From: Lingula anatina
Taxonomy: Eukaryota; Brachiopoda; Lingulata; Lingulida; Lingulidae
Length of the DNA: 60,000 nt
Direction of reading: 5' to 3'
Assembly: GCF_001039355.2 (NCBI RefSeq)
Contig: NW_019774936.1
Span: forward strand, 312,001 to 372,000
Shown here: positions 11,239-24,079 of the stretch, one piece after another
Layout: the number at the start of each line of letters is the position of its first letter
Position numbering within the stretch: position 1 is the first letter of the stretch
Translations under genes and position numbers: made by a program
Notes under the pieces: generated by a model
Told to the model about the DNA's origin: nothing
The model's input: only the letters and a program-made list of their open reading frames with translations
Database searches by the model: none

Positions 11239-12603
11239 TATCAGTCAAATCAAACCTAGAGTCCATTATGTTACATTAGGCCCTACCCAAAAAACCCGAC
11301 CCGGAAATCATTAGTGTCAACAGTCACGTATAGGCGCGGTTAACCAATCAGAGCGCTAACATGTCAGCCTCCACAAAGTACAGCATAAGGTTTTTCATCT
11401 TATTACTTTAACATTTTTTAAAATTCTTTTTTCATTTTTTCCTGAAGATCTCGAATGGCCTAAAGGTGCTAGACTCGAGGTCCAAACCATGTTAACGGCC
11501 ACCATATTGCGCCCTGCCTCTCTTGAGGGATGTTTACGAATCGCCGGTACACTGTAATAAGTGAGAACAAGTCGAATCATGCATTCACATTTCTAGAAGA
11601 CGTGTTTAGAACACACATTGGAAGTCATAGGCTTTTGGAACGCTTTCTTGCATTCACTTTTAGAACGCATGAATTTGGAACACCATTATTGCAAATTTGG
11701 ATTACATTATTAGAAAGTCCATAAAAAATAGCACATTCTTATGTGCTATTTTTATGTATATACTTTGAAATACTATAACTCTCTACCAAAGATATAACAT
11801 TATTAGAACGTGCTATTTCAATCACTTTCAGGACACTATCATGTAGAACATAAACATAAAAACTTAAATGTAGAGTAACAAACTAGGCCTACTGAAGTGT
11901 TCTTATTCCATGTAATGCATGAAGTAGAAAATATAGAAAGTAGTTAGAAGTTAAAAACATCTAGGCCTATAGGCCTAAATGAAATTTATTAAAATCGTAA
12001 GACTTCTAAATCTACAAGTTAAACTGTTGGTTGAATCTCAAATTCCGTTTAAATGTTTTTAAGACATGTTCCTAACATGTGACATGGGATTTTCGGTCTT
12101 CTTTTTCAAGTAGAGTTGACAGCCTATAATATACTTGTTACCCTTGACAAAGGAGGCATCATCTTCTAACAGACCTGAAAATACAAAGGACAGCGGGTTT
12201 CCTAAATATGTTTGCCTGCTTTTAAGGCTACTTACTTTCATTTCTACAATGAAAGATGCTGTTTTCCCAACCCATGATTCATCTTAAGAATTTGACACGA
12301 AGTTCTTTTACTATTCAAACATGTCAACCCTCATCAAAACCAGTCGAGAAAAAGATTTTATTTCTTTCTAATTTCTTTCAACTTTTATCGAATATATGAT
12401 AAATTTGAACTGATTTGATCAGGTCTGGATGGGCCTAAAACATTGATGGTTCTTAGTCCACTTGTCGGCCCAGCAGTTTTCAACACGTCCTGGAAAATTT
12501 CATTTAAAATGCAGTCATCATTTATTTCGACAAATTTTGTAGGCGTAGCCTAGGCTAAAAAATCAAATTTTCGAATTCTTGATTTGAATTGCAGGCATGA
12601 CAG
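11239..12603. other. Upstream region of the transposase gene, no gene seen
   Basis: It contains a CCAATCAG box near 11345 on the plus strand, and short duplicated phrases near 11600-11700 (GAACGC, TTTTAGAACGC). No ORF looks real. The promoter of the transposase gene and any upstream exon should lie here, but I cannot place them. Confidence 0.5.
11722..11755. repeat. Short hairpin
   Basis: AAAAATAGCACAT is followed by a 4-nt loop and its reverse complement. This could be a small stem-loop or the relic of a tiny inverted-repeat element. Confidence 0.5.
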
Positions 12604-12700
12604 CAATCTCTTACACATAGATGTCGCTCCTGCACTCGCTACAACATTTTCTTCAAGGGTCGGTAGACATGCGCAGAAGAGATCTATGTGTAAGAGATTG
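12604..12700. mobile_element. 97-bp inverted-repeat mini-element with 9-bp target duplication
   Basis: The ends are perfect 19-bp inverted repeats, CAATCTCTTACACATAGAT. Both sides carry the same 9 bp, GCATGACAG (12595-12603 and 12701-12709). A 9-bp duplication with short terminal repeats fits Mutator-like non-autonomous elements (8-11 bp) better than hAT (8 bp). It has no coding capacity. Confidence 0.85.
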
Positions 12701-12709
12701 GCATGACAG

Positions 12710-15700
12710 TGGTAGGCATGCCATAGAAGTAGCCTATATAGGGCCTAGCACGTGATATTGAATTGAAAGTGATGCCAGGACAGGCTTCGCAATCTTCTGC
12801 ACAGCGATTGGCTGCCTCCGCTATGACATAGGCCTATTTCCTATAGTGCAAATAATTTTCATCTTTCCCAGATTGTTACGTTAATGTATCTATGTTACGT
12901 AGCCTGCTATTGTCGGGCGATCAAGATGGAACTTGGTCTTACTGCAGTCTGTCCCTGTCAGGACTCGAGTTCTCTGAGCATGACAAAACGTTCCAACCAA
13001 TGCATTGCATGTCGTCTTCTGATTGAACGTGTTCACTCCACAAAGTGTTCCAATGAGATACCGGCGTAACATTCTATCCCACCAGATGTCTCCAGTAGTA
13101 CTCGGTTATACCAAGGAGCCTACAACGAAAGGTTCCTTGGTTATACAGGCAAAATGTACAGACCAAAGCCGTTTTTGCTAAATAGTGACTAAATAGTCCA
13201 CTAAAACCAGTAACATGCATCGTAAATACCTGCTATTAATACAACACAGAACACAATTCAGCTATCTCTGAACTTCTCGCTTCAATGAGTAAGGCCATGC
13301 TCTCGTGAAAACGCGTGAAAATCGGCTGTAAATTTGGACTTAGTCTAGAAATCGGCTTGGATTTTAACCCATTTTTAATAGGGCACATCTGGAAACCTTT
13401 TCAAAATATGAAGTAGGGTAACGAAAACATTTTATTGTCTAATAAAGTATTTTTATATGAATTTTCTGTAGGACTACCAAGTGTTTCTGACTTTTCAGCA
13501 CACCTAAAACGGAAGGGAGAAAACCATTATTAGACAGCTTGATCATTTTAGTTAAACCACTGTTCTGTCTGCTCTTGATACCCAAGAACCCGTGGTCAGT
13601 TTGCCATAGGGGGGAGCCACAGCAGAAAAAGTCTCAGGCCTACGGCCTAACGAATTCTACTGTGTCACTCAGACAGAACACTAAGGATCAACAGCTGGCT
13701 GTGTCCTGATTAATCAGAACCGAGGGCCAGGCTCACAGGATGATCCAGTGGTTCAAATATTCAATATTTCAGCTTAAAAATAAAAATATGATAAAAAACC
13801 CACCTTGTAAGACAGATTAGTCCCACTGAAAATGCCAATCTCCGTCGCAGAGGTTACCCATGATCATCATAATGTAGAGACAACGGAACGGAATAAATGA
13901 ACACTCTGCATGGGAGATTGTGAAAATGCAACTCCCGTACATAAAATCAGCTCATTTTCTCAGGATATATCAAGTTTATTCTAAATTGATCTGTTTAAAG
14001 GAGACACAATTCATATTAATGTGTTCCCGATGTTGGTTAGCCTTGCACCACGTGTATATACTTTGTTTTGCTGATGTCAGCTACTGGGACAGGGCCCTAT
14101 TTTTAAATGGAGGTCGTATCGTACGGCCGAGATACGATGAACGTAGGAATCAATCGATGGTGAGCCGAGTGCAGGGTTTTCCCCACAACTTAGCCTATCT
14201 TTGTGTTGCATCGATCGTCACAGCCTGGTCAAAATTACGTCCGACATCAAATAAATTTCATAATAACTACTTCCGGTCCACGTGGGACTTTACACTTTAA
14301 GAAACTTAATCATTACACCACTGAATGAACACCTTGATAGCCTATTTTTCGTGTAAATGTAAATATATAGAGAGACATATGGAACGCCAGAAATGAAAAA
14401 ATATAAAGTGTGTTTCGACATAATCTTTCGACTACATAATGCTTTTTCGTCGTTAGTTGTTTGCAACGACATTTACGCGAAGGTTCCATTTATCACCACT
14501 ACGTGGCACATTATTATTTCTGGTAAAAATATTATATATCAGTATTTCTTTGTATATTAGCGCATATTTTGATTAACTATTTTATTACAATAATTTGTAT
14601 TTTCAATACTAGGCCTATTTCATATTATTCTATGATAAAAAAGGCCTATTCTAATATTTGTTATAATACAATATTTAGTCTAATCATTTCATTTTATTGA
14701 AATTACAAATAGTTTTATCAAATTTTATAATTTACATACTTTTTATATTTATCTTGAATCCCTCCCAAGGCCTAAAACCCCTTAGCTATTACTAGACCTG
14801 TACGGCCTAATAATATATATTTATGAATGATTTATCAAATTAACAATTTAATCATCAATCAATGTCAATGACTGTACTGATCAATTTTCTCCTGAATGAG
14901 TAGGCCTACCAAGACCTCATCCTCAATAAATGGTATCAATAATGAAAAATAAAATTGCAGCAATGCCACAGCTCATACCATGACAAAAAAGGTCATGTCA
15001 TGACGCAATATCTATGAGAGCAGCAAGTAGTTGCTGGTGCTGCCTCAATGAATAGATGACCTATATAGACCAAATTGGTGTGGCCCTGAGTCTGTCTGGC
15101 GTGGCCCCAGTCTGTCTGGGTATGATCAGAGTGATACAATGTATAAGTTGTTGACCAGATCATTGTTAGTCCTAATGAAAAAAAAAGTTTTTTAAAGTTT
15201 TCTTAGGCATTGTTTGTCCTTTCTTGATGCTTTACGCCAAGTAAATGAATCTATGTAATAATACAGGTCAAACATGATGAATATGTAGCCTATGAATCTA
15301 GTTTAAATTCGAAAATAGAATCTACAGCCCTCCTATATAACCTATATAAAGATGAGTATCATTCCATACAGATTAAAAAAATATATATGAAGACATCCTC
15401 CCAAAATAGTCCTATATAATTTTTGGAGTAGCCTAGTATCAAAGAAACCATGCTGGCCAAAATGTAGCAGGGCCTAATCAGCATATACGAATGCAATTTG
15501 CTTGTTAACGTTGGTTTTTGGTTATTACTTTTATATGGATGTCACTACCATCATTTTGTTATTCATGTCTCCATGGGCTTAAACTGGCTACATCTTTGTA
15601 TGGCTTCAATATCAAAATAATGGATTTGACTTTACTTTACTACTTTATGAAATCAGCCTATGTATATACATTACTCCTTAATCACAGAGAATTATTTTTA

Positions 15701-17154
15701 TTAATTTGTCAGATACTTACTCTCTTCATCATTCTTTCATCCATCATGTCCATGTTCCTCATAGGCTAATAGAAATCTTGTCCGGCAGCATTGTTGATGA
15801 CGTCATCACGCGTCGTGGCATAGCATAGGCAACTTTTATTCCCTTATTGCCTCCCAGACGACTTTGGGTATGGGTTGTAGTCAAAATGCAAATAGCAAAG
15901 TAGGGAAGTACAAGTGAAAAAGGTTCTGCTGTAAAAAATCATGTTTTTCTTGTGTCACCTCTAGGCCTATTAGGCCTATTGAAAATAACTTAATGTCCAC
16001 TAGGCCTATGCTCCCTGTAGGCCTACTAATGAATGCTAGGCTAAATATTGGAAAAGTCATTATATCAACGATCTTTAACACGTTCTAAGCATAAAACGAA
16101 ACAAAGCAGGCGTTGAAGGGTATAACAATAACCCATAGGCCTACACAGATTTTCAGAAATTTTGAAAAAAGATTTATATATGATGTCACCTCATTGGGGG
16201 TCTGAAGATAGCCCGATGATCGTTAAAAAGAGTAGCAAGGTAAAAAAATTGTGAGCGCTGGCATTTTCGGTTGAGTTTTGATTTTGGCGCCAAAATTTAG
16301 CTTTGAATAAGGAATCGAATAAGTAACAGAGATGTAGCGCTCGGCTAAATGCAATGAGAGTGAAATTTTCTCTACTGGCGGATGGGGCTCCATCTTGAAA
16401 ATGATGTGACACTTGTCTGGTAAAATCGGACCTTCCATTCCCGCTTAAAAAGCAAAAGTCCCGAATAAGTAGGCCTAGGCCTAACCAGGCCTCCAGAAAG
16501 TCCGTTTTTGAAAGAATTTCAGATTTTTCCATCCAAATCAACTCACCTGGACCTAATACACGCGCCTGGTTCGAAAAAACCGAACTCCGTACCTTTTGAG
16601 GCCTATCTGTCACGTCACCTACATTGAACACGGCTGAGGACACGGGTTTTATATTTGGCCGATTTGATTCCAACTTTTTATAAATCGTAATCTACACTGT
16701 ATAGAGAGGGCCAATGCAGCCATTTTGAGAGCGCTGGCATTTTCGCTTAAGTTTTGATTTGGCGCCAAGATTTAGCTTTGAATAAGTAACCGAATAGGCC
16801 TAAGAGTAGCCTAAATGGCGGCCGCCTATGGGCGAAATCAAAAGGGCGCCCGTACATTGAAAATATGCACGGTGTAGATTTTCTCGGCTCTAATCTTCCC
16901 CGTGCATGCCATCTTAACGGCATTGCACAAATAACATTTTAATCATGATATCTCTCAAGCGGTATGAGGTCAATAATATGGCACACCGCATTCGGACAAT
17001 TCAATACCTGATTGTAAAATTTTACTGACTGACCTTGACCCCAGATGTAAACAAACACAGCTGGCGATGATCTGTCAAAAAGAACAAAGTAGCCTAGCAA
17101 TGGATGACGTTTCATGATTAATTCTCTGTCTCGAGAATAGTAAAATAAAGTAAC
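12710..17154. other. Non-coding interior of the 12.5 kb block
   Basis: No gene that I can support. TAGGCCTA-type words are unusually dense here. A 70-bp phrase containing GCGCTGGCATTTTCG and TTTGGCGCCAA occurs at about 16252-16325 and again at 16730-16800, in the same orientation, each followed by the GAATAAGTAAC words of the long inverted repeat. These may be subterminal repeats of the element. Confidence 0.5.
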
Positions 17155-17603
17155 AGGACTTTTGAATAAGTAATGGGTTATATTTTGTGTTTTTATTGGT
17201 ATATTTAACAATTTTAGGGTGTCATCTAGATGAAGAGGGGGTGCTAGTATGATGAAACAGGTATTCTAGCATCAAAATCATAAAAAAACATAAAAAAGTT
17301 GAATAAGTAACCGAATAAGGAATAAGTAACCGAATAAGGAATAAGTAACCGAATAAGTAACAGGACTTTTGAATAAGGAATGGGTTATATTTTGTGTTTT
17401 TATTGGTATATTTAACAATTTTAGGGTGTCATCTAGATGAAGAGGGGGTGCTAGTATGATGAAACAGGTATTCTAGCATCAAAATCATAAAAAAACATAA
17501 AAAAGTTGAATAAGTAACCGAATAAGGAACCGGGAATAAGTAACCAACTTCACATTTGAATAAGTAACCGAATAAGGAATAAGGAACCAGGAATCAACTT
17601 CAC
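17155..17603. repeat. Right long inverted repeat of the 12.5 kb block, two 207-bp units
   Basis: This is the reverse complement of 5141-5422. It holds two head-to-tail copies of a 207-bp unit (CAGGACTTTTGAATAAG at about 17155 and 17361) and short tandem words GAATAAGTAACCGAATAAGG. The outer edge, CTTCAC at 17598-17603, matches the left edge. Confidence 0.75.
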
Positions 17604-18389
17604 CGGGGTTCAGTACATGGACTTTACATAGATAACAACCAATAGCATGGTTACAAGTGTCTTAAAAAATCATTTACCATTGGATTTTTAACAACATATT
17701 AATTAATGTACAATGCGACTACAGACAATAGGCATATATAAGCTGCCATATGGGCATTGTCATCATTACTGTTAGATTATCATTGTTATCACCATTAGAA
17801 ATTAAATAGTATCCAAAGCGCTATCATTTGAAAACATTCAATTACCATGTGAAAAAAAAATCAGAAATACTGAGAAAACATGGCTAACTAATGTAAATTT
17901 AAGTTATAGAAATCAACAATGCAAATAATATATAAATTACCTTTTAAAAATTAAATACTATCTTACATAACTTCACAGCACTACTACACATTCACTCTTA
18001 TAAGTGGACACCAGATAACCTTGTTTTGCCTTCTTGCGTAACATGGTGGAATTTAATGCTTTCTGTTAGAAATACATCAATTTGTGATGATGCACAATAA
18101 CCAAATGAGCATCAAAAGATGATTTTACAAGTTTCATCAATTTCATGCATTTCAACCAAGAAATGTACTGGGTCGTAGATAGGGGAATAGACATGTTGGG
18201 CAAAGAATGGGTTGTTGTGACTGCAAAATCTCCCCATTTAATCACTATTTTAGGTCTCAGCCCTTTAACAATTGCCAGATTTTGTACCACAATTGTCCCT
18301 GTAACATTAAACTCGTGTGGGCACGTAGTGACCTCACACAGGGAAATCAACATGGATACCTTGTCATTTGTAATTTCCAGAGCCAGGCC

Positions 18390-20474
18390 TTATACTTTAT
18401 GACTTCTTTGTTTTTCACACAGGAAGAGGATTAAGATAATAAGGAGCAATATTACCATGGTAAAAAGGTAGATTGTTGGGGCCATTTCGTGGGTTAACAA
18501 ATTGTCTATTTGTAATTCAACATTGGATGGCTGCACAGTTGTGGTGGGTTTGTAAGTGAATATGGGGACTGAGTTTGCTTTAACCTGTTGAATAGCCAGA
18601 AGGGTAGTGGTCAAAATTTTGATCTTATAAGCTAAGGTGACAGAACCTATTATACACAAGGTGGACACACCCAAAGCAACATAACGTACAATGTTATCTA
18701 TTGTCTAGCCTCCATCAGGTAACTTTAAATCTCCAGATAAAAGGGGTTCTGATAAAGTTTGGAAGATTGTATTTCCCTTTTTTGCTTCTGACATGACTTT
18801 TTTTTAAGTTGAGTTGGATTTCAGAATCTTTGGTCAAAAATTTAGAAAAGTTATGGTTGTACAGGCGTAACAGGGGGACTGATACAGTTGGGACAGCGTT
18901 AAAGGTGGTGTGGCCCAAAATGTTAGAGAAGTTTTGTTCATTAAACAGTTCTTGTACAACTACTAAATTTATTGGATGGAGCACTTCAGGTTTAGAATGA
19001 TTAATCTCACAAATTTGTTGGGGAGGAGAAGAGATTGAATCATATCTAACTGAACATGAACACGGGACCTTTATGACACAAAATTCACAGCCTACAGAGG
19101 TTGTATTGGAAGGGCATTCCATCGTCAGGTTTTGTATTTTGGTAACCAACAGGTGATTTTTGTCAATGGAGGTTATTTTGGGGGTAACACTGTTTGGTAA
19201 AAAATTGAATTTGCAGAGGTTCTTCATAGATACTTTATCATTTTGCATTAGAGCCTTTTAATAGTGTGGTTTCCTAGAAATCTTTGCGTTCCAGATTTTG
19301 CATAGCATAGGGTTTTGTCTCTGGCAATTTTTTTATGAAATCATCATCGAGGTTTATGTGTTTGTTGCCTGCTAGACCAAAGCCTTTGGGTATGTTGCTA
19401 AGCAGGGTGGCATGGTGGTGAGTCGCATTAAGGGGGACTGGGATGGTACCTTAAACACTGTGAAAGAATTTGATGAAGTTATGGGTATTTTCACTGTAAT
19501 GGCAATGGAATCATTCAATTTATATGTTGCAATGTTACCATATTTATAGTAAATTATGTACCAATGTATTAGGTATCCTGGATTTTTTGGTCCAAAGCTC
19601 AGTTTGAATTTCTTGGAGAGAGTGAAACAAGAGGTGAGGGAGAAACAATGTGGGCAAAAGTATATTGTGGGACAGATCGTTGATGCCCATCATCGTGTTT
19701 TTAATTTCGAATGTTAATTTGCTAGTAATGGTATTAAGGTGAACTCATTTGGTGAATAAGCCAAGTATAAATTCCAATTCATTTTCAGTTTTCATCAAAT
19801 CTCCCCCAAACATAAAGTCATAACATTAAAGTGATGATTGTCGTCCACCACGTCAGCTAGATTTGTCAGACGTTCTTGTTGTCCTTGAAAGAATCTTTTA
19901 GATAGATCCATACTTTGAACTAAATTTGGAAAAAGCAGTTAGAGCCTTCTTTTGTCTAGTTTGCAGAATGTTTACATGCTGTATTACCTTGTTAAGTTGT
20001 TCGTCTGTTGCAACACCAAACAGACTGTTCGCAACCTTACCAATAATGGGAAGGACTGCCCTCTTCCACCTATCTCCTCCTTTAAATGTAACGTTACTAA
20101 AATTAACTTGAAAAATCTTATCCGCTCTCTTTTGCAGGGCTCTTAATTCTCTACCTGTTTAACGGTATATGCGCATACCTTCATCTATCGCCCTATCTAT
20201 TAACTTACAGGTCTTTTCTTCAAATCGCCTAACACAGTTATACCCAAAGCTAGACTCTAAGGGGAGTCGGCAAATGAATTAACATAATGTGCAGCCAATA
20301 ACCATGCACCAGCCTGACTGTCCCTTTGTTGTGAAAGATCACCCCATAGTTGATTCTGGTTTGGGCATAGGCACTGGGGGTTATTATCAGCATTAGCCCG
20401 AGGGTAAAAACCACTCCAAAGGTACAGCCCATGGTCCTGAAGAAAGAGAAATTATGAAAAGTATGAAGGGTCAT
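18390..20474 (-). pseudogene. env-like: Env-like region of a Gypsy-type retroelement, degraded
   Basis: Read on the minus strand, the region begins with a short cytosolic stretch and a hydrophobic signal-like segment (about 20400-20440). A middle part follows with a basic, cleavage-like site before a helical segment (about 19900-20060), then a long ectodomain with paired cysteines. It ends with a strong membrane segment and a short basic tail near 18390-18480. This order is that of a class I-like Env carried by some invertebrate Gypsy elements. The frame is broken into several pieces by stops and frameshifts (pieces at 18390-18674, 18715-19248, about 19850-20140 and 20250-20474), so it is a relic. 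Assignment rests on architecture and on its position after integrase. Confidence 0.6.
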
Positions 20475-20658
20475 TTTATACCTATCCTTTTATAGATAAG
20501 AAGAATCTGTGAGAAGGTTGGCCAATAGGCATAAAATCAAAAAGAAGAAGAAAGTTTAGGCCAGGACCTTAAAAACTGAAACAATCAAAGGACTGCACAC
20601 TTGATCATTTTAGTACGGACAAATTCACTTATGGAAGGTTGAAAATAACCACAAAGAT

Positions 20659-21606
20659 TTATGAATGCATTACTAGTTTACGCTTCTTTTTCTTCCCTCT
20701 CTTTGTTCTATTAGTATGGAACTCCTGGATCAACAAATACAACACTTTGTCTGCCTTTACCCAAGTAGACTTCTTGGCATTTTTCCATTCAATTCTGTAC
20801 CATTTTTCTCCCTTATACCATTCATAACACAAAATTTTCTCAGCTTCATCTGCTTCAAGATTTTCACTTTCTACGGTGTTTGGGGCAATGTTCTCAGTTG
20901 GGATTTCATCTTCATGATTATCATTCAACTCTTGGTCTTCTCTGTCACTGTCATTCTGATGACTGGGATTGTTAATTGGGGCATTTGGGGGTATTGGGTC
21001 ACCTGTAGGGTTATCAAGTACTACTTCTTGTCTAAGGTCTCTTTCTTGTGCGGCCAGATCATTTACTGGGACATTCTGGGGTGCTGTGCTGTCAAATTTG
21101 GTCCTTATAATTGGATCTTTGTATAATTTGAGGCGGTTGGCATTTACAGGGGCTCTCAAGAGTTTGTTTGTAGAACACTCTCTTAACTGATAGGTAGTAT
21201 CACCTAGCACTTTCGTTATGTAATAGGGCCCTAGAAACTTTGTTGAGCCTTGACGTTAACCCTTTTGGAGTCCTTTCATTCTTTAACATCATTCTATCCA
21301 TCTCAGAGTAATGAGGCTTCCTAGTTTTTCTGTTGTGGTATTTTATATTCTTATATTGAGAATCCAATTTAATTTTGGCTGCTGCTTTTCTGCCTTTGTT
21401 AATAGACTCTAGCCGATAGGCTATATAATCAGCTACTTTGGAGGGTAAGTCATTTTTTGGTAATAACTCATGATCTAAAGGTGTTAACATCTCTCTTCTA
21501 AACAGTGGGGAAAATGGAGAATAACCTGTTCCTTCTGCAGGAGAACTTCTATATGCCATTAACACAGATTCTAGATGATCAGACCAATCTGATTGATCAT
21601 TTTCTA
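20659..21606 (-). pseudogene. Integrase C-terminal part with chromodomain (Gypsy-type), frameshifted
   Basis: The first part (from about 21606) has the integrase signature VLMAYRSSPAEGTGYSPF followed by LFRREM and a PLD-EL motif, typical of Metaviridae integrase. A frameshift near 21240 separates it from the second part, which has GDTTYQLRE, an acidic linker and a chromodomain-like end (YRIEWKNAKKSTWV). Protease, reverse transcriptase, RNase H and the integrase catalytic core are absent: the Gag frame runs straight into this segment. Confidence 0.75.
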
Positions 21607-22739
21607 CACTGGGGCGTTCCAATACCTTATTCATCAGCTGTGTAAGCTGACCCATGAGATTTAGTTGCATATCTGTAAATTTATTTATTACATCATTTAC
21701 ATCAGCAGTTTTCATGGGAGCAGACAAGGGTGCTACTGTTTCTACTGAAGTTGTGGAGGCAGCTTCTGCCAAAGTGGCTGCAGCCTCCAAGTATTTAGAC
21801 TTTGGGGGTTTTGCATCATTACGGCTGATCTAACAGTGGGTTTTAACCCATTAATAATAGCAGCTACTTTATGCTGCTCAGGCAAATTTACCTGCCTTCC
21901 TATTTGGATAAGTTTTGCTATAAAATCCCCAACTCTTTCATCACCCTGTCTGCTGGCAAAGATAGCTGCCGTTAAGGATATAACAGAAGTGGGACTTGGC
22001 CCATACCTGAGTAAAAATGCTTTCTTAACTGTACAAAAATTTGACTTTTCTCTTAAAGTCTTGTACCAATTTTTTGCGTTATCAGTAAGCAAATAGGAAA
22101 AATGTGATATTTTCATACTGTCACTATATTGCATGAGGTTACAATACTCCTCAAATCTGTGTAACCATTCAGTAGCCATTTCATTTTCATCCCCCCTGAA
22201 TGGCAAGGGTGATAAATGCTGTGGCATACTAATTACCACTGGTGTTGTCATTGGAGGATTCCCCACTGGCTGTACCATTGGTAGAGGTGGAGGTGCCAAT
22301 TCTGGTGGTGGCAGTGCTGGGGTGATTTGTCTTGAGGTTGTAGAAGCGCTGGTGCTGGGGGCTGTTGATCTGCCAATACCTGGGGCTGGGGCTGCAGTGC
22401 CTCCTCAGCTAGTTGTTGAGGTTGCTGCTGCTGGTGGCCTGGATGGGCCAGGGGTTGATTCTGAGGTGCCTCCTCTGCTGGTTGCTGAGGCTGGGGGTTT
22501 GGCAGCTCTAACTGCTGTTGAGGTGGCTGTGGGTCCACTGCTGAAGCTGGGGATGGGGGTCTTGGTATCTCACCTACTGGTTCCACTGGGGGTGGAGTGA
22601 CTACTATTTGCTGCAGTAGTCACTGTTGCTGCTGCTGCCCTCGTGCCGTCTGTCGGGCAGCTTTTCTCTGTTCTAGCTGCACAGCTGTTTCTAATGCAGC
22701 CTCTCTCTCCTGCTGTGTTCTTTGGGACACTCTTCTCAT
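21607..22739 (-). pseudogene. gag: Retroelement Gag, broken
   Basis: An ATG at 22739 opens a Gln-rich frame that stops at 22620. A Pro/Gln-rich frame follows, then after a frameshift near 22320 the capsid-like part (21742-22299) with WLHRFEEYCNLMQYS and NWYKTLREK, the usual Gypsy Gag pattern. Another frameshift near 21750 leads to a coiled C-terminal stretch. The frame then passes directly into integrase at about 21606, so an internal deletion of several kilobases is present. I could not identify the two LTRs. Confidence 0.75.
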
Positions 22740-23032
22740 TTTATTTTGCCCAGATGGTCTTCCACCAGTATGAGGGTTTTAAAACCACGTATATATAATA
22801 CTGGTCACATGTGTACTTGTGTGCTTGGCGAAAGCAAGAGGCAGAACACCAACTTGGGAGAGAGAGAGAGAACAGCTTTATACAACTGAACTGCAGATCA
22901 CATACAACTCTTTACTGCTGCTTCGAGCGAGTCACTCTGTACTCATCTGCTAGTACCAGTGTAAGAGCTAACAACAGTCTACTTCTTGGTTACCAACCTG
23001 TTACTTTTTATACTTTTAATTTCAGTGGGAGT

Positions 23033-23034
<2 letters not shown>
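22740..23034. other. Flank of the retroelement, possible 5' LTR remnant
   Basis: On the minus strand, a TGGTGGAAGACC stretch near 22760-22775 could be a primer-binding site, and TATATATA lies near 22790. No second copy of this sequence is visible on the far side of Env, so an LTR call is not supported. Confidence 0.25.

Positions 23035-23105
<71 letters not shown>
23035..23105. repeat. Long homopolymer, T on plus strand (A on minus)
   Basis: About 70 consecutive T. It lies immediately downstream, on the minus strand, of a coding-like segment, so it may be the poly(A) tail of a retroposed transcript. Length in the assembly is unreliable. Confidence 0.9.
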
Positions 23106-23106
<1 letters not shown>

Positions 23107-23660
23107 GACTGCTAGTACACCGTTCGTAGCTAACAACGATGCTCTCAGGGGATCTTGGCTTAGCGTATTCAGTGTCGTCCTCAGTGAGGTCGATGACATT
23201 TGGGGAGCTTGTGCGGCTTGTGTCGTCGTCACTGATAATGATTGGGGATTCTGGGCGATTTGAGATCGACTTTCGTCTGTTAACCTCGAATCTGTTAAAA
23301 GTTTGGCTGATGCAAATGTTTGCAACGGTGTCACTTCTTTGAGAAAAACTGACGGTGACTGTTGTTGAATAACTTGATTTATTAGACTGCATTTGTGAAC
23401 AGTGTATTTAATATCAGGTAGATTTTCGTCTTCGGCGGACGCTTCACTGCTAGATGTCAAAATGTCACTTTTTTCTCACTTTTGCCTTCTGACTTATTTT
23501 CAATAGTTTTTGGGGTGAACGTACAAGTAAAACATGGCGTGCCCTTGAACAACGTTGGTATTTTCTCAGATTTTTGCGGCGTTTTACACGTACCTTCAAT
23601 TTTTGAGGTCAACAGTTTTTCTGTACCGCAGTTCTCGTGTTCGCTGCCGGAGGACTCCAA
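23106..23660 (-). pseudogene. Frameshifted ORF with SUMO-interaction-like motifs, possible retrocopy
   Basis: Three overlapping minus-strand frames give one plausible polypeptide. The 5' part is Cys/Lys-rich (from 23660); an A-run shifts the frame near 23475; a Ser/Thr/Gln-rich part follows; a second shift near 23280 leads to PIIISDDD and VIDLTEDD. Those two hydrophobic-plus-acidic segments match the consensus of SUMO-interacting motifs. A 70-nt A tract follows at once. Retroposition with later decay would explain the absence of introns, the shifts and the tail, but I found no flanking duplication. Confidence 0.35.
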
Positions 23661-24079
23661 GTCTCTGGCCGATCAGTTTGCATCATATTACTGTACTCAT
23701 ATTTGAATCATGTCCAAAACTTAGTTATCATGTGATAAACAGTTGATCAAAATTAAAATCTGTTATGAATTAACCAATCACTTTAAATGTTATTGACTTT
23801 GACCTTTTTCATCTTTTTCTGGCACTAAAAACATGTTCTACACTTGTTGACACTCGATGAAACTGAATTTGCACTCAATATCACTCTAACTTTTCATCTA
23901 TTTGTGTTCCCTGTCATTACTAATTGCAATTAGTGTAACCGTAAGTAATTAACTTACTTTACAACATCTTAACAAATGTATATTGTATCAGTTATTAAAT
24001 GTACAATGTATCTCACTACGATCACAACTTTATATCTGTACTTTTGATCATTTTCATTACGATAGCATTGACAAATGAA

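Noticed and set aside
13920-14300. 126-codon plus-strand ORF
   Set aside because: No domain, signal or splice context; its length is within chance expectation for a window of this size.
16191-16673. 160-codon minus-strand ORF
   Set aside because: It overlaps repeated subterminal sequence of the large block, shows no recognisable motif and has a composition like the non-coding surroundings.
17604-18060. 3' LTR of the retroelement
   Set aside because: I found no matching sequence on the 5' side (22.7-23.7 kb) and no clear polypurine tract.
22811-23263. ORFs with long Phe or Lys runs
   Set aside because: They read through the 70-nt homopolymer and are artefacts of it.
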